Shown here piece after piece: positions 1-9,196 of a stretch of DNA of 64,000 bases. This DNA is from Acidobacteriota bacterium. Its GTDB lineage: Bacteria > Acidobacteriota > Thermoanaerobaculia > Multivoradales > J023. The first letter of the stretch is position 1, and each line of letters starts with the position of its first letter. Location of the stretch: assembly GCA_029263395.1 (NCBI GenBank), contig JAJCXO010000005.1, forward strand, positions 18,724-82,723, given 5' to 3'. Under the pieces are notes generated by a model. That model was not told where the DNA came from and ran no database searches. It was given only the letters and a program-made list of their open reading frames with translations. The translations under genes were made by a program, and so were the position numbers.

Positions 1-1113
1 TTTCAACGAGCTCACTAGAGTCTGCGGTGACCAATCGACCCTGGCTGAAAAATCTCCACCGCGGTCGAGAGCAAACCAGATTTCGCAACACAAGCCGGGG
101 TCCTTCGTGATGAATTTGGCTGCTTGACCCACGAGAGTGGCTGACATGCGCTCACGCAATTCCTCGTCTCGTGCACCGTCCCGTCGCAGCAGCTCCATTT
201 GTCCCCGTGGATCCGCCTCGGTGAAGGACTGCCAGACAGCACCATGGGCGTCGGCGGTCGACTCGGCCCACTCATAGGCGCGCTTGACCTTGGGTGAAGC
301 GATGACCTGAGGGTGCTTGCGAGCGGCTGTCCACCAGCTATTCCATTTCTTCTCGGGGACGATACCCGCCAAAATGCGTTTAATCTGGGCACCGGTGAGA
401 GGCTCGTCATAACTCTCGAAGACGGCAAACAGTAGATCGCTCGGCGATTTTTCTTTGAGCTCGAGGAGCTTCTCTGGCGTCACCATCTTCGTATAGAGGA
501 TGTGCCCCGGCGACAACGGCTGGAGCAACTTGGAGGCTCCTCCGAATCCGACCTGCAAGGTGACGTCGTCTTCGAAGAGCACCTTAAAGCTCTCCAAAGC
601 CATGTTGACGTCCTCTACCCGGCCTCCGCCTTTACCTTCCATTTGGACGATCGAGCCGATATCGAAGGCGAGCAGGCCAGCTAACCGCTGGGCTTTTTTC
701 CAGGTCTTTGGGAGATCGTCCACTGCTCGGTGCAAGCCGACTTTTTCGAGCATCTGCTCGTAGCTCGGCCGATCGCCGTAGACCTTTTCTAGAGTCTCGA
801 GGATAGCAGTATGGGCGTTGTCGGAATCGACGAGCAGATGCTCCGCCCGGCGCAACAGCTCAAGGCGAACCGCCCATTCACCTCTCTCGGTCAACTGATC
901 GTCCACGAGCTCGAGTAGAAAATGAGCTGTTTCTGTTTCACCTGCTTTGCCGAGGGCTTTGGCGACCGGCACGAAGAAAGACAGGTTGAGTGGGTCTTCC
1001 TCCACTTTAGCGAGCCAGAGTTCCTCAATCGCTGCCATATCGCCGTTGGCGATATTTTCCTCGATGGTGGTGCGATATGCGTCGTCGATGCTTTCTTTGC
1101 TGGACCGAATCAT
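1..1113 (-). CDS. Long GreA/GreB-family transcription factor, N-terminal part (cut by window edge)
   Basis: An open frame runs from ATG at 1113 leftwards off the window edge (371 codons seen, no stop). It reads MIRSSKESIDDAYRTTIEEN and continues as a helical region with a segment rich in Trp ('EKKWNSWWTAARKHPQV'). This resembles the extended N-terminal domain of the long GreA proteins known from Chlamydiae and some other phyla, where 'IPExxWxKWWxxxR' precedes the GreA coiled coil; I matched it from memory. The GreA/GreB coiled coil and C-terminal domain would lie outside the window, so the function (rescue of backtracked RNA polymerase) is inferred. It is divergent from the HEAT gene at 1283, with about 170 bp shared upstream DNA. 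Alternative: an unrelated TPR/HEAT-like protein. Confidence 0.55.
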   Translation of the reverse strand, partial: MIRSSKESIDDAYRTTIEENIANGDMAAIEELWLAKVEEDPLNLSFFVPVAKALGKAGETETAHFLLELVDDQLTERGEWAVRLELLRRAEHLLVDSDNAHTAILETLEKVYGDRPSYEQMLEKVGLHRAVDDLPKTWKKAQRLAGLLAFDIGSIVQMEGKGGGRVEDVNMALESFKVLFEDDVTLQVGFGGASKLLQPLSPGHILYTKMVTPEKLLELKEKSPSDLLFAVFESYDEPLTGAQIKRILAGIVPEKKWNSWWTAARKHPQVIASPKVKRAYEWAESTADAHGAVWQSFTEADPRGQMELLRRDGARDEELRERMSATLVGQAAKFITKDPGLCCEIWFALDRGGDFSARVDWSPQTLVSSLK

Positions 1114-1282
1114 TTGAGTGAACCTATCAGAAGCCGGAATGGGGCAGTTGTAGCTTACCTCCCCGATGAATGACGATGGCCAATCAGACTGTGGACTCGG
1201 CGAAGCGAGCCAAGGGTGCGCCTGCCCTGGCCATTGGGGCGGATCTCGCCGTCTGAGGCGTAGACTCGCTAAAGTATAGGGG

Positions 1283-2050
1283 ATGGATGATCCCGTGCGG
1301 CAGAACCTGCGTGCTCGTTTGCGCAGAGCTGGCTCCAAAGAGCTCGTTCGCCTGGTTTCTGAAGAGGCGCGAGCGCTGACGGTGGGCGATGTGATCGCGG
1401 TCTTGAGGAGTCCCTTCGTCACCGCGGAAGTCATTGATGAGCTGTCGTTGTTGCGATCGCTCCTGGCCAACTACGAGGTGCGCTGCGCCATCGCACGGCA
1501 CCGGCGGACGCCAGAAATTGTTGCTCTCCGATTCGTATCCGGGCTTTTTTGGCGTGATTTGTTGGAGATCACGGTCGATATGCGTATCAGGTCAGCAGTG
1601 CGGACGGTAGCCGAGAAGTATCTCCTCCAGCGTCTCGAGCGGTTGACGACCGGCGAGAGAGTCACGTTGGCTCGGCGGGCTACATCTAGTGTTTTGGCTC
1701 AATTGCGGCATGATCCCAACCTGAAGGTGATCAAGGCATTGCTCCACAACGCTCGCTTGACCGAACCGGTTGTACTACCGTTGGCGGCGAGTGAGTCTGC
1801 GCTGCCCCGCGTTCTCGACCTGATTGCTTCGAATCCCAAGTGGGGCAGTCGTTATGAGATCAAGGTCGCGCTGAGCCGCAATACGCGGTCCCCCTTTCGA
1901 GCGGTTTTCGAGATTTTGCCGACCTTGCGACGGCAAGATTTGGTTGATGTGGCGAATCACGAACCACATTCATGGGTCGTGCGGCACCGAGCTCGCGAAC
2001 TGTTGGAGGATGACGGGGTTGCCAAAACAAAGAATTCGTCAGACATTTGA
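1283..2050 (+). CDS. HEAT/leucine-rich-repeat-variant helical protein
   Basis: A 255-residue protein, almost wholly alpha-helical and rich in Leu, Arg and Val, with repeating 30-40 residue helical pairs (for example 'RHDPNLKVIKALLHNARLTE'). The repeats resemble HEAT / leucine-rich-repeat-variant folds used as protein-binding scaffolds. No signal peptide, membrane segment or catalytic motif is visible. A second gene of the same style lies at 3301, on the other side of the RodZ-like gene; both carry the pattern 'RDPNxxVxxxLLxN', so they are probably paralogous. All five genes from here to 5845 are co-directional. The partner is unknown; a cell-envelope or signalling scaffold is only a guess from the neighbours. 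Confidence 0.6.
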   Translation: MDDPVRQNLRARLRRAGSKELVRLVSEEARALTVGDVIAVLRSPFVTAEVIDELSLLRSLLANYEVRCAIARHRRTPEIVALRFVSGLFWRDLLEITVDMRIRSAVRTVAEKYLLQRLERLTTGERVTLARRATSSVLAQLRHDPNLKVIKALLHNARLTEPVVLPLAASESALPRVLDLIASNPKWGSRYEIKVALSRNTRSPFRAVFEILPTLRRQDLVDVANHEPHSWVVRHRARELLEDDGVAKTKNSSDI

Positions 2051-2178
2051 CCGCCCCAGACCCCTGCCGTTAAAGTTGAGCCGCCGATAATGTTGGGTGA
2101 ATTCGGGATTCGGTCGTCGAGAAACCTCGAAATCGGACACCGATCTCAACTGCAAGGTCGATAAGCCCGGCAGCTCGG

Positions 2179-3258
2179 ATGTCGATGGAAGGCTCTCCAC
2201 GTTTCGGTCGCAGGGATCGCCCCGAGCGCATGAAAAAAAATCCGCGAAACGACGAAGACGAGCGTTCCGAAGACGCACCGGTAGTAGCTGAGCCTGAGTC
2301 GTTCGGCACCTGGCTTCGCAGGCAGCGTGAAGTCCGCGAGATCGATCTGCGTGAGATCGCGGATTCGAGCAAAGTCGGCATGTCCTATTTGCAGGCCTTC
2401 GAAGAGGACCGTTTCGACGTCCTGCCGTCGCCAGTTTTCGCAAAGGGGTTTCTGCGGCAGTATGCACGGTACGTTGGACTCGATCCCGAAGAGGTCGTCA
2501 ACTTCTATCTCGCGGCCCGTCACCCTGAAGGTGAAGCTGAGCCCGATTTGCAGCCACGAACCTCTCCCGAGGCGCAGTCCAGCAAGTATCTCTACTTGGC
2601 TCTGATCCTGGTTGCCGCGTTGGTCCTGTTGGTCGGCTTGTTGTCGACGTACGGGGACCGACTCGGCTCGCTGATGGCTCCGTCGTCGGCAAAGCCCGAA
2701 CCGGCTCAATCTCAGGTTGAGGAACCATCGGCAACTGCCGATGCGGCCGACGGTGTAGTTGCAACAGGCGGTGCACCTTCAACCGGTGGAGTTTCGTCAA
2801 CGAGCGGTGTCGGGTCAGGAGACTCAGCCGGCACCGGGGACCGAGTTTTTGCCGGTGCACCTCATTCGGAAGTGGCGGACTCGGCTGGCGAGAACCCGCC
2901 GATTGCCTCCCAAGCCAATGCTGTCCCTGGGTTGCCAGTGCGGGTGACGCTCGACTTCATGAGTGATTGTTGGGTCGAAGCCTCGGTTGATGGCGTCAAG
3001 GAGCTATCCGAGCTCAAAGTACAAGGCGAGTCGTTGTTACTTGCTGCCAAAGAGGTCGTAGAGTTCAAGGTTGGTGACGTCGGTGCCGTACAGGTCGAAG
3101 TTAATGGTGTTCCGTTCGAAATCGAGAATAACGATGGTAAAGCGGTGCGCACTGTGCGCATTGATCTCGAGACGATTGCGGGAGTGAAAGCCGGCCGAAC
3201 GGCGGTTTCTCGATCGAGTGATCCCGGCAGCATTCCCACTAACGAGGCCGGCCGCTGA
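2179..3258 (+). CDS. RodZ-like membrane protein: HTH_25, one TM segment, C-terminal beta domain
   Basis: 359 residues. Residues ~35-110 form a Cro-like helix-turn-helix of the RodZ type ('FGTWLRRQREVREIDLREIA', then 'FAKGFLRQYARYVGLDP'). One membrane segment at ~137-160 (YLYLALILVAALVLLVGLL) follows, then a Ser/Thr/Gly-rich periplasmic linker and a C-terminal DUF4115-like beta domain ('VRVTLDFMSDCWVEASVDG'). This order is that of RodZ, which links MreB to the cell-wall elongation machinery. Length is close to E. coli RodZ (337). The start is uncertain: 2179 (ATG), 2185 (ATG) or 2230 (ATG, MKKNPRND) are in frame and none has a strong Shine-Dalgarno site. It sits between two HEAT-type genes, which may be its partners. 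Confidence 0.8.
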   Translation: MSMEGSPRFGRRDRPERMKKNPRNDEDERSEDAPVVAEPESFGTWLRRQREVREIDLREIADSSKVGMSYLQAFEEDRFDVLPSPVFAKGFLRQYARYVGLDPEEVVNFYLAARHPEGEAEPDLQPRTSPEAQSSKYLYLALILVAALVLLVGLLSTYGDRLGSLMAPSSAKPEPAQSQVEEPSATADAADGVVATGGAPSTGGVSSTSGVGSGDSAGTGDRVFAGAPHSEVADSAGENPPIASQANAVPGLPVRVTLDFMSDCWVEASVDGVKELSELKVQGESLLLAAKEVVEFKVGDVGAVQVEVNGVPFEIENNDGKAVRTVRIDLETIAGVKAGRTAVSRSSDPGSIPTNEAGR

Positions 3259-3300
3259 GCGTACGGGTTCGCCAAGGCGTGTCCCCGTGGTAAGAAGAGC

Positions 3301-4320
3301 ATGACGACTCAAAGTAGCTTGCTCGACCAGATCCTTTCAGGGACCAATCGACAGCTGCAGGTCCTTGCAGCTTCGGGGTTGGTGCCGCTGCCGCCAGAAG
3401 AGCTGTTGCCGATCCAGGTGGCTTTGGCGAGCAGTCCAGACCATGAGATCGCTGGCAAAGCGCGCGAAGCGTTGGACAGCGTCGAACCTCGAGTCACAGT
3501 CGACTTTCTTGCTCATCACGCCGGTGAATCAGAGCTCACCTACTTTGGCATCCGGAGCAATCAGTCGGCAGTGTTGGAGGCGGTGGTGCGGCGTCGGGAT
3601 GTGCCGCGTGAGCTGTTGGCACAGATGGCTCCCAACTTAGCTGCGGAGCTGCAAGAAGTTTTGGTCCTGCGGCAGGATGCGATCGTCGAAAATCCCGAGA
3701 TTCTGGTAGCCCTCGAACGCAACCAGCAACTCTCGGCCTACGCCAAAAGGCGAATTTGGGAGTATCGAGAGCATCTCCTGCCTCGAGACAAGCTACCGCC
3801 CAAGAAGCCTGAAGAGATTCTCGCGGAGGCTGAAGCGCTCACCGAGAACGAGGTGGAAGAGGCGATCGAAGAAGCGAGAGATCGGCCATCAGAAGGTAAT
3901 CTCGAGGAGTCTACCGGTCTTACCGACGCGCAGATTCGGTCTCTATCCATACCGGTGCGAGTCAAGATGGCCCGCGGTGCCAACCGGCAAGTACGTTCCA
4001 TTTTGATTCGCGACCCCAACGCTCAGGTTGCACTCTCGGTTTTGTTGGGCAACAGCCTGCCGGATCAAGAAGTTGAGCAGATCGCCAGCAGCCGAGGGGT
4101 CGTAACCGAAGTTCTAGCCGAGATTCCGAAACGACGGGAGTGGATTCGCAAGTACGCGATCGCCAAAGCTCTAGTGAAGAATCCACGGACTCAGCTGGCG
4201 ACATCGATTGGCTTGGTGCCGCGCATGACGCTGCGGGATCTGCGCGATCTCGCCCGTGACAAGAATGTTCCTGATGGTGTGCGCTCTATCGCTCGTCGTC
4301 TCTTTATGGCCAGGCAGTGA
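3301..4320 (+). CDS. HEAT/leucine-rich-repeat-variant helical protein (second copy)
   Basis: 339 residues, soluble and alpha-helical. The N-terminal half has repeat-like helices ('AALSSPDHEIAGKAREALDS'-type pairs), the middle (~165-200) is very acidic (EEILAEAEALTENEVEEAIE), and the C-terminal half shares with the gene at 1283 the motif 'RDPNAQVALSVLLGN' and a final helical repeat. It begins 42 bp after the RodZ-like gene and ends 50 bp before the DnaJ gene, so it is probably in the same transcription unit. The fold suggests a binding scaffold; no enzyme motif is visible. Confidence 0.6.
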   Translation: MTTQSSLLDQILSGTNRQLQVLAASGLVPLPPEELLPIQVALASSPDHEIAGKAREALDSVEPRVTVDFLAHHAGESELTYFGIRSNQSAVLEAVVRRRDVPRELLAQMAPNLAAELQEVLVLRQDAIVENPEILVALERNQQLSAYAKRRIWEYREHLLPRDKLPPKKPEEILAEAEALTENEVEEAIEEARDRPSEGNLEESTGLTDAQIRSLSIPVRVKMARGANRQVRSILIRDPNAQVALSVLLGNSLPDQEVEQIASSRGVVTEVLAEIPKRREWIRKYAIAKALVKNPRTQLATSIGLVPRMTLRDLRDLARDKNVPDGVRSIARRLFMARQ

Positions 4321-4370
4321 GACGGTAAGCTAAATCGTCGATAGAATACGTTTGAGGGACTGGTGCCTAG

Positions 4371-5027
4371 ATGAGCAAGGATTTCTACAACGTGCTGGCG
4401 CTGCCGCGTGACGTCAAACCACCGGATATCAAAGCGCGGTTTCGCGAGCTTGCACGTGAACGCCATCCAGATCGATTCCAGGGTGACGATAAGGCGAAGG
4501 CAGAGACAGACTTTCAAGACATTACCGAAGCCTTCAACATCCTGATGGATCCGGTACGCAGGCGCCAGCACGATCTCGATCTAGATCGACCGACCCGTAA
4601 GTCGGTTCACGACCCCCAAGAGGTTGTGCGGGTCTATTTGAATCGCGGTATCCGGGCCTTCAAGAAGAACAATCTAGCGGAGGCGGCGGCCAACTTCTCG
4701 CGGGCGACGGAGAAAGATCCCGAGAACTATCAGGCGTGGCACCATCTAGCCTTGACCTGCGCTCGCGAGCAGCGCTGGTTGCCGAAGGCTCAGGAAGCGA
4801 TCGTCAAAGCCTGTGAGTTACGGCCGCGCCATGTGGCTTACTTGAAACTGGCGGGCAAGATCTTCGCACGCAGTGGGATGACGTCTCGTGCGAAACAGTA
4901 TTACAATCAGGCATTGAGAGAGGGTGGCCCAGATCTCGCGATCAGCAAAGGGCTCAAGGCCCTGGAAGAAGCTCCGAGGCAGGATCAGGAGAAGGGTAAA
5001 CCTGGTCTCTTCAGGAAGATCTGGTAA
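4371..5027 (+). CDS. J-domain protein with C-terminal TPR repeats
   Basis: 218 residues. Residues 3-70 are a J domain with the HPD motif (ARERHPDRF), helix II/III spacing and 'AFNILMDPVRRRQHD' at its end. The J domain stimulates DnaK ATPase. Residues ~85-200 contain tetratricopeptide repeats ('AAANFSRATEKDPENYQAWH'), which probably bind a client. There is no zinc-finger or substrate domain of DnaJ proper, so this is a specialised co-chaperone. Its TAA stop overlaps the ATG of the PP2C gene by one base (TAATG), so the two are translationally coupled. Confidence 0.85.
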   Translation: MSKDFYNVLALPRDVKPPDIKARFRELARERHPDRFQGDDKAKAETDFQDITEAFNILMDPVRRRQHDLDLDRPTRKSVHDPQEVVRVYLNRGIRAFKKNNLAEAAANFSRATEKDPENYQAWHHLALTCAREQRWLPKAQEAIVKACELRPRHVAYLKLAGKIFARSGMTSRAKQYYNQALREGGPDLAISKGLKALEEAPRQDQEKGKPGLFRKIW

Positions 5028-5845
5028 TGCTGCGTATCGAATCCTTCGGCTCGACTGACGTCGGGTTGCTTCGGACCCACAACGAAGACTGCTTCGACGT
5101 CAACGACAAATTCCAGGTCTACGTCGTCGCTGACGGGATGGGGGGGCACAACCACGGCGAGATTGCCTCCCAGATCGCGGTGGAGTCGATTCACGACTTC
5201 ATTGTCAGCAGCATGGACAACGACGGCACACTGCCGATCGGCTACGACTCCAGCCTGCATCAGCATTCCAATCATCTGAAACGCTCGATTCACACTGCCC
5301 ATGATCAAGTCTTGGATGCAATCCGTGAAGATGGTGCGCTGCTCGGCATGGGAACAACAGTTGTCGGGGCAATGCACAAAGAGAGGGTTGTGGCGATCGC
5401 GCATGTCGGTGACAGCCGAGGGTATCGGCTACGGGATGGTCATCTCGAGTTACTGACGCAGGATCACACCTGGGTCAACGAACAAGTGGTTGCCGGGTAT
5501 CTCTCCGAAGAGCAGGCCAAGTCTCATCCACTGAAGAATGTTGTGACCCGTGCCCTCGGCGGCGACAGCGACATCGTGGTAGACGTCACGGAGACCGAAG
5601 CGCGCGGCGGCGATCTTTTTCTACTGTGCTCGGATGGGTTGACCACGATGCTCAGTGACGAGGAGATCCACGAGCGGCTGGTAGCGGAAGCATCGCTCGA
5701 TGAAATTGGTCTTCGCCTCATTCGAGATGCCAACGCTCGGGGCGGATTCGACAACGTAACCGTGGTGCTGTTCAAGATGCATACCGACGAAGGGGCCAAT
5801 GGGCAGTCCCTTCCTGCCGAGGCTACAGCCGGTCAACAGACTTGA
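5027..5845 (+). CDS. PP2C-family Ser/Thr protein phosphatase
   Basis: 272 residues, soluble. The metal-binding PPM motifs are all present: 'RTHNEDCFDV' at ~17, 'VVADGMGGH' at ~36, 'VAHVGDSRGYRL' at ~130, 'LLCSDGLTTM' at ~200 and 'GFDNVTVVLF' near residue 245. These coordinate two Mn/Mg ions and dephosphorylate Ser/Thr. A bacterial Hanks-type kinase is present elsewhere in this window (55466-58120), which could be an opposing enzyme, but it is distant. The gene overlaps the stop of the J-domain gene by one base and is the last gene before the tRNA. Confidence 0.92.
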   Translation: MLRIESFGSTDVGLLRTHNEDCFDVNDKFQVYVVADGMGGHNHGEIASQIAVESIHDFIVSSMDNDGTLPIGYDSSLHQHSNHLKRSIHTAHDQVLDAIREDGALLGMGTTVVGAMHKERVVAIAHVGDSRGYRLRDGHLELLTQDHTWVNEQVVAGYLSEEQAKSHPLKNVVTRALGGDSDIVVDVTETEARGGDLFLLCSDGLTTMLSDEEIHERLVAEASLDEIGLRLIRDANARGGFDNVTVVLFKMHTDEGANGQSLPAEATAGQQT

Positions 5846-5906
5846 TGCCTCGAGAGTGCTGGCCTGTCCACTAGAGGGGACAGTCCGGGATGTTGGTCTT
5901 TAGTCC

Positions 5907-5934
5907 TTGACCCGTGTCATGTCCGGGGTTATCC
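5907..5934 (+). promoter_or_regulatory. Candidate promoter for tRNA-Pro
   Basis: TTGACC (5907-5912), a 16-base spacer and TTATCC (5929-5934) lie 38 bases before the tRNA 5' end, at a suitable distance for a short 5' leader. Prediction by eye only. Confidence 0.4.
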
Positions 5935-5971
5935 TCCCCGTCCTGCCCGCACACGACAGTGTTGGGCATCT

Positions 5972-6048
5972 CGGGGCGTAGCTCAGCCTGGTAGAGCGCA
6001 CGGTTCGGGTCCGTGAGGCCGGAGGTTCAAATCCTCTCGCCCCGACCA
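5972..6048 (+). tRNA. tRNA-Pro (anticodon CGG)
   Basis: A complete cloverleaf is visible: acceptor CGGGGCG pairs with CGCCCCG, D-stem GCTC/GAGC, anticodon stem CACGG/CCGTG enclosing the loop TTCGGGT, and T-arm GGAGG-TTCAAAT-CCTCT (one G-T pair). The anticodon at loop positions 3-5 is CGG, reading proline codon CCG. The 3' CCA is encoded (6046-6048). Length 77 nt. No partner tRNAs are adjacent. Confidence 0.97.
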
Positions 6049-6092
6049 ATAAACCCGCAAGATCTCGCCGTAACCCGACCGCGAGACATCGC

Positions 6093-6173
6093 TAGCGGCG
6101 CAATCCCAGCGCCGCTACGGCTGCTTGAAAGCCGATGTCGAATCTCCTATCCTTTGAACCGGTTTCCCGGTTC
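6093..6173 (+). terminator. Two hairpins downstream of the tRNA
   Basis: TAGCGGCG (6093-6100) pairs with CGCCGCTA (6110-6117) as a perfect 8-bp stem. GAACCGG (6156-6162) pairs with CCGGTTC (6167-6173) with a TTTC loop. Neither is followed by a T tract, so intrinsic termination is uncertain; they could also be 5' leader structure for the transporter at 6319. Confidence 0.35.
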
Positions 6174-6318
6174 AGGTTCGACGTGATCCTCTAGGCCCCG
6201 CGCCGTGCTCGGCCTCGGGTAGGATTGGAAGCTGCCCGGAATAGAAATTGCTGCTGTCGGTCTAAGAAACGGAACGCCCAAGCTTGCACCAACGCCGAGA
6301 ACGAACTGGAGGACAAGG

Positions 6319-7833
6319 ATGAGCGCAGCGAACGCCCGAGAACAGCAATGGTTTGGACATCCCAGGGGGCTGTCCACTCTCTTCTTTACCGAGATGTGGG
6401 AACGCTTCAGTTATTACGGGATGCGGGCGCTACTGCTCCTGTTCATGGTTGATGCAGCCAATGGCGGTTTGGGTATGGAGACCCGTCAAGCGGGCGCCAT
6501 TTATGGCCTGTATACGTTTGGTGTATATGCGCTGGCGCTTCCTGGAGGATGGATCGCTGACCGATTGGTCGGTCAGCGCCGTGCGGTGTTGTACGGCGGT
6601 GTTTTGATCGCTCTCGGCCACTTCAGCCTAGCAATTCCGGCCATGCCAGCCTTTTTTGGTGGCCTCTTCCTCATCGTCCTCGGTACCGGTCTGCTGAAAC
6701 CCAATGTCAGCGCCATTGTTGGTGATCTCTACACGGACAAGGGAGCCCGACGCGACGCTGGTTTTTCGATCTTCTACATGGGTATCAACCTCGGCGCCTT
6801 TGCTGGCCCGCTCATCTGTAATTTTCTCGGCGAGCCACGGGATGGTGTGACATGGGTCAATTGGCACTATGGTTTCGGGATCGCCGGAGTCGGCATGACT
6901 CTGGGGCTCGTCCAATATGTTCTGGGGCAGAAATATCTCACCGGCGCTGGCGAGTTGAAGGGCGAGTTTGCTCGAGCCGATAGTGTAGCGAGCGCCCGGC
7001 GAAGCTTCGCGATCGGGCTCAGCGTGATCATCGCCCTCGTCGTCGCCATTGTCGCGTTGAGCAGTTCTGGGATCCTGCCTTTGACGTTGGTTGGTTTCGC
7101 CAAGACAACCGGCGTTACGGTGACCGTGCTCGCAGCTCTCTATTTTGCCTGGGTTATCGGATTCGTCTGCCACAACAGTACCGAGCGTAAGCGTGTGGGG
7201 GTTTGTGCTTTGCTTTTTCTCGGTGCGGCGTTCTTCTGGTCGGGTTTCGAACAGGCCGGTTCATCGATGAATCTTTTTGCCAGCGAGCTCACTGATCGTG
7301 TGATCTTCGGCTGGGAGGTTCCGGCAGGTTGGCTGCAATCCGTCAATCCAATGTTCATCATCTTGATGGCTCCCGTCATGGGGATGTTGTGGGTGTGGCT
7401 CGATCGTCGTGCCCCCTCGATACCGGTCAAGTTCGGCTTTGGATTGGCGCTCTTGGGCGTCGGCTTCCTGGTACTGGCCTGGGGTTCGAGCTCGACTGGA
7501 GACGGCAGCAAGGTCGGTATGCAGTGGTTGATCGTGACGTACTTCTTTCACACCGTCGGTGAGCTCTGTCTGAGTCCGGTGGGTTTGTCGAGTATGACCA
7601 AGCTAGCTCCTGATCGCCTCGTTGGCCAGATGATGGGAACCTGGTTCATGGGCTCAGCCTTGGGTAATCTCATCGCCGGATTGGTGACGGGATACATCGA
7701 AGAAATGGCGATGCCAGATCTTTTCCGCACGGTGGCCATGATTGTGATCATCGCTGGTGCGGTATTCCTGGTTACCAGCCCTGTCATCAAGAAGATGATC
7801 GGTAACCTGGACGAGAAGTCGGCAGCGAGCTAG
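6319..7833 (+). CDS. POT/PTR-family proton-coupled oligopeptide transporter
   Basis: 504 residues with about 14 hydrophobic segments. The family signature ExxER is at ~21-25 ('LFFTEMWERFSYYGMRALLL'), where it couples proton and peptide movement; the second POT signature region follows ('FSIFYMGINLGAFAGPLICN'). Length and topology match bacterial DtpT/YjdL-type di-/tripeptide importers of the MFS superfamily. It stands alone, flanked by the tRNA and the convergent dinB gene. A GGAGG sequence sits just before the start ('ctggaggacaagg'). Confidence 0.92.
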   Translation: MSAANAREQQWFGHPRGLSTLFFTEMWERFSYYGMRALLLLFMVDAANGGLGMETRQAGAIYGLYTFGVYALALPGGWIADRLVGQRRAVLYGGVLIALGHFSLAIPAMPAFFGGLFLIVLGTGLLKPNVSAIVGDLYTDKGARRDAGFSIFYMGINLGAFAGPLICNFLGEPRDGVTWVNWHYGFGIAGVGMTLGLVQYVLGQKYLTGAGELKGEFARADSVASARRSFAIGLSVIIALVVAIVALSSSGILPLTLVGFAKTTGVTVTVLAALYFAWVIGFVCHNSTERKRVGVCALLFLGAAFFWSGFEQAGSSMNLFASELTDRVIFGWEVPAGWLQSVNPMFIILMAPVMGMLWVWLDRRAPSIPVKFGFGLALLGVGFLVLAWGSSSTGDGSKVGMQWLIVTYFFHTVGELCLSPVGLSSMTKLAPDRLVGQMMGTWFMGSALGNLIAGLVTGYIEEMAMPDLFRTVAMIVIIAGAVFLVTSPVIKKMIGNLDEKSAAS

Positions 7834-7857
7834 CGCCTTTGGGCTTTCGCTAAAAGG

Positions 7858-7888
7858 TGATCGGGGGCTCGTTCAGTGCTCCCGATCA
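7858..7888 (-). terminator. Hairpin terminator at the 3' end of dinB
   Basis: TGATCGGG (7858-7865) pairs with CCCGATCA (7881-7888). Read on the minus strand the stem is followed by CCTTTTAG, a T-rich tract. It overlaps the last codons of dinB and faces the convergent transporter gene. Confidence 0.5.
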
Positions 7889-8985
7889 TCGAACAGGTCC
7901 AACTGCTCGGGTCCCACGTGACCGGTCGATAGGCCTGATCCAGTGACTCCGAGCAGCCGGACGCCTCGATTTTCGGCGTCCGTCGAGCGTAGTAGGTCCG
8001 TCGCCAGCGTCGCCATCAACTCGGCTGAGGCGGTGGGGCGATCAAGGCTGCGAGAACGAGTCAAGGTCGTGAAGTCGGGGTACCGTACTTTGACGGTAAT
8101 TGTGCGGGCTGTGATTTCGCGCCGTTGGAGCCCAGCCGCGACCCGCTGTGCCAGGTTCTCCAGCTGGGCGTCCATCTCTTCGAGATGGCGGATGTCCTGG
8201 GCGTAGGTGCGTTCGCTGCCAAGACTCTTGCGCTCACGATCGGTTCGCACGGGGCGTTCGTCGACGCCGCGGCTGAAGTTGTAGAGGCCTTGGCCGTGAC
8301 GTCCAAATCGCCGCTGCAAGGCTTCTTGCTCGAGGGCGCGCAGTTCGGCGATGGTCTTGACGCCGAGCTCGTTCAGTGCCTTTTCGGTCGCGGGCCCGAC
8401 GCCGTGTAGTCGGCGAACCGGTAACGGGTCGAGAAAAGTCTGAACCCGTCGCGGTTTGACAACCGTCAAGCCGTCGGGTTTGTCGAAGTCTGACGCGATT
8501 TTCGCGATTAGTCGATTGGGCCCAACCCCCACACTGACGGTGAGATTACGCTCCTCCTGTACTCGTAGTCGGATCGCTTGTGCGACGGCGGTGGCGCTGC
8601 CGTAGGGCTCCAGGTGCTCAGAGACGTCGAGATAAGCCTCGTCGAGGGATGCCGGCTGGACGATCGGTGTGAAGCAGCGGAAGATCTCGAAGATGGCACG
8701 GCTTTCTTCGCTGTAACGCGGAAATTCGGGTTTGATGAACACGACATGAGCGCATCGCCGCAGCGCCTGGGCAGCCGGCATCGCTGAATGGATACCATAT
8801 TTTCGCGCTTCGTAATTGGCAGCGGCGACGACGCCACGGCCGTTGGGATTGCCGCCGATCACCAATGGCTTGTGACGTAGGGAAGGATCGTCCCGCATGT
8901 GGACCGCGGCATAGAAGCAGTCCATATCGCAATGCAAGATGCGTCGAACAGTCGAATTTTTGCGATCCAGGGTGCTCACATCCAT
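7873..8985 (-). CDS. dinB: DNA polymerase IV (Y-family translesion polymerase)
   Basis: 370 residues from ATG at 8985 (MDVSTLDRKNSTVRRILHCD). Catalytic motifs are intact: 'LHCDMDCFYAAVHMRDDPSL' with the first metal Asp, and 'PASLDEAYLDVSEHL' with the Asp-Glu pair. The little-finger domain follows ('SLGSERTYAQDIRHLEEMDA'), and a short C-terminal 'EQLDLFDD' resembles a beta-clamp-binding peptide. It inserts nucleotides opposite damaged bases without proofreading. The frame stays open to 9276, but the extension has no polymerase similarity and overlaps the divergent gene at 9197, so the internal start is preferred. No LexA box was recognised. Confidence 0.93.
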   Translation of the reverse strand: MDVSTLDRKNSTVRRILHCDMDCFYAAVHMRDDPSLRHKPLVIGGNPNGRGVVAAANYEARKYGIHSAMPAAQALRRCAHVVFIKPEFPRYSEESRAIFEIFRCFTPIVQPASLDEAYLDVSEHLEPYGSATAVAQAIRLRVQEERNLTVSVGVGPNRLIAKIASDFDKPDGLTVVKPRRVQTFLDPLPVRRLHGVGPATEKALNELGVKTIAELRALEQEALQRRFGRHGQGLYNFSRGVDERPVRTDRERKSLGSERTYAQDIRHLEEMDAQLENLAQRVAAGLQRREITARTITVKVRYPDFTTLTRSRSLDRPTASAELMATLATDLLRSTDAENRGVRLLGVTGSGLSTGHVGPEQLDLFDDREH

Positions 8986-9196
8986 GTATTTTACCGCCCT
9001 AGTACCGCCTTGGCCAAGCAGAGTCGATAGAACTTGCCCTTCCACTGAATAGAGGAGATCTTGCGGCCTGCTTCGAAGCTGCTCGCCGTAATCCCTTGTG
9101 TCCTTCACCGGAGTCCCCGGTGAAGGCCTCGAACCGAAGGTCTTCATCGTGTTGGGGTCTTGGCCGTTTTGTTGTGTTAGCGTTTCGAGTTGACTT

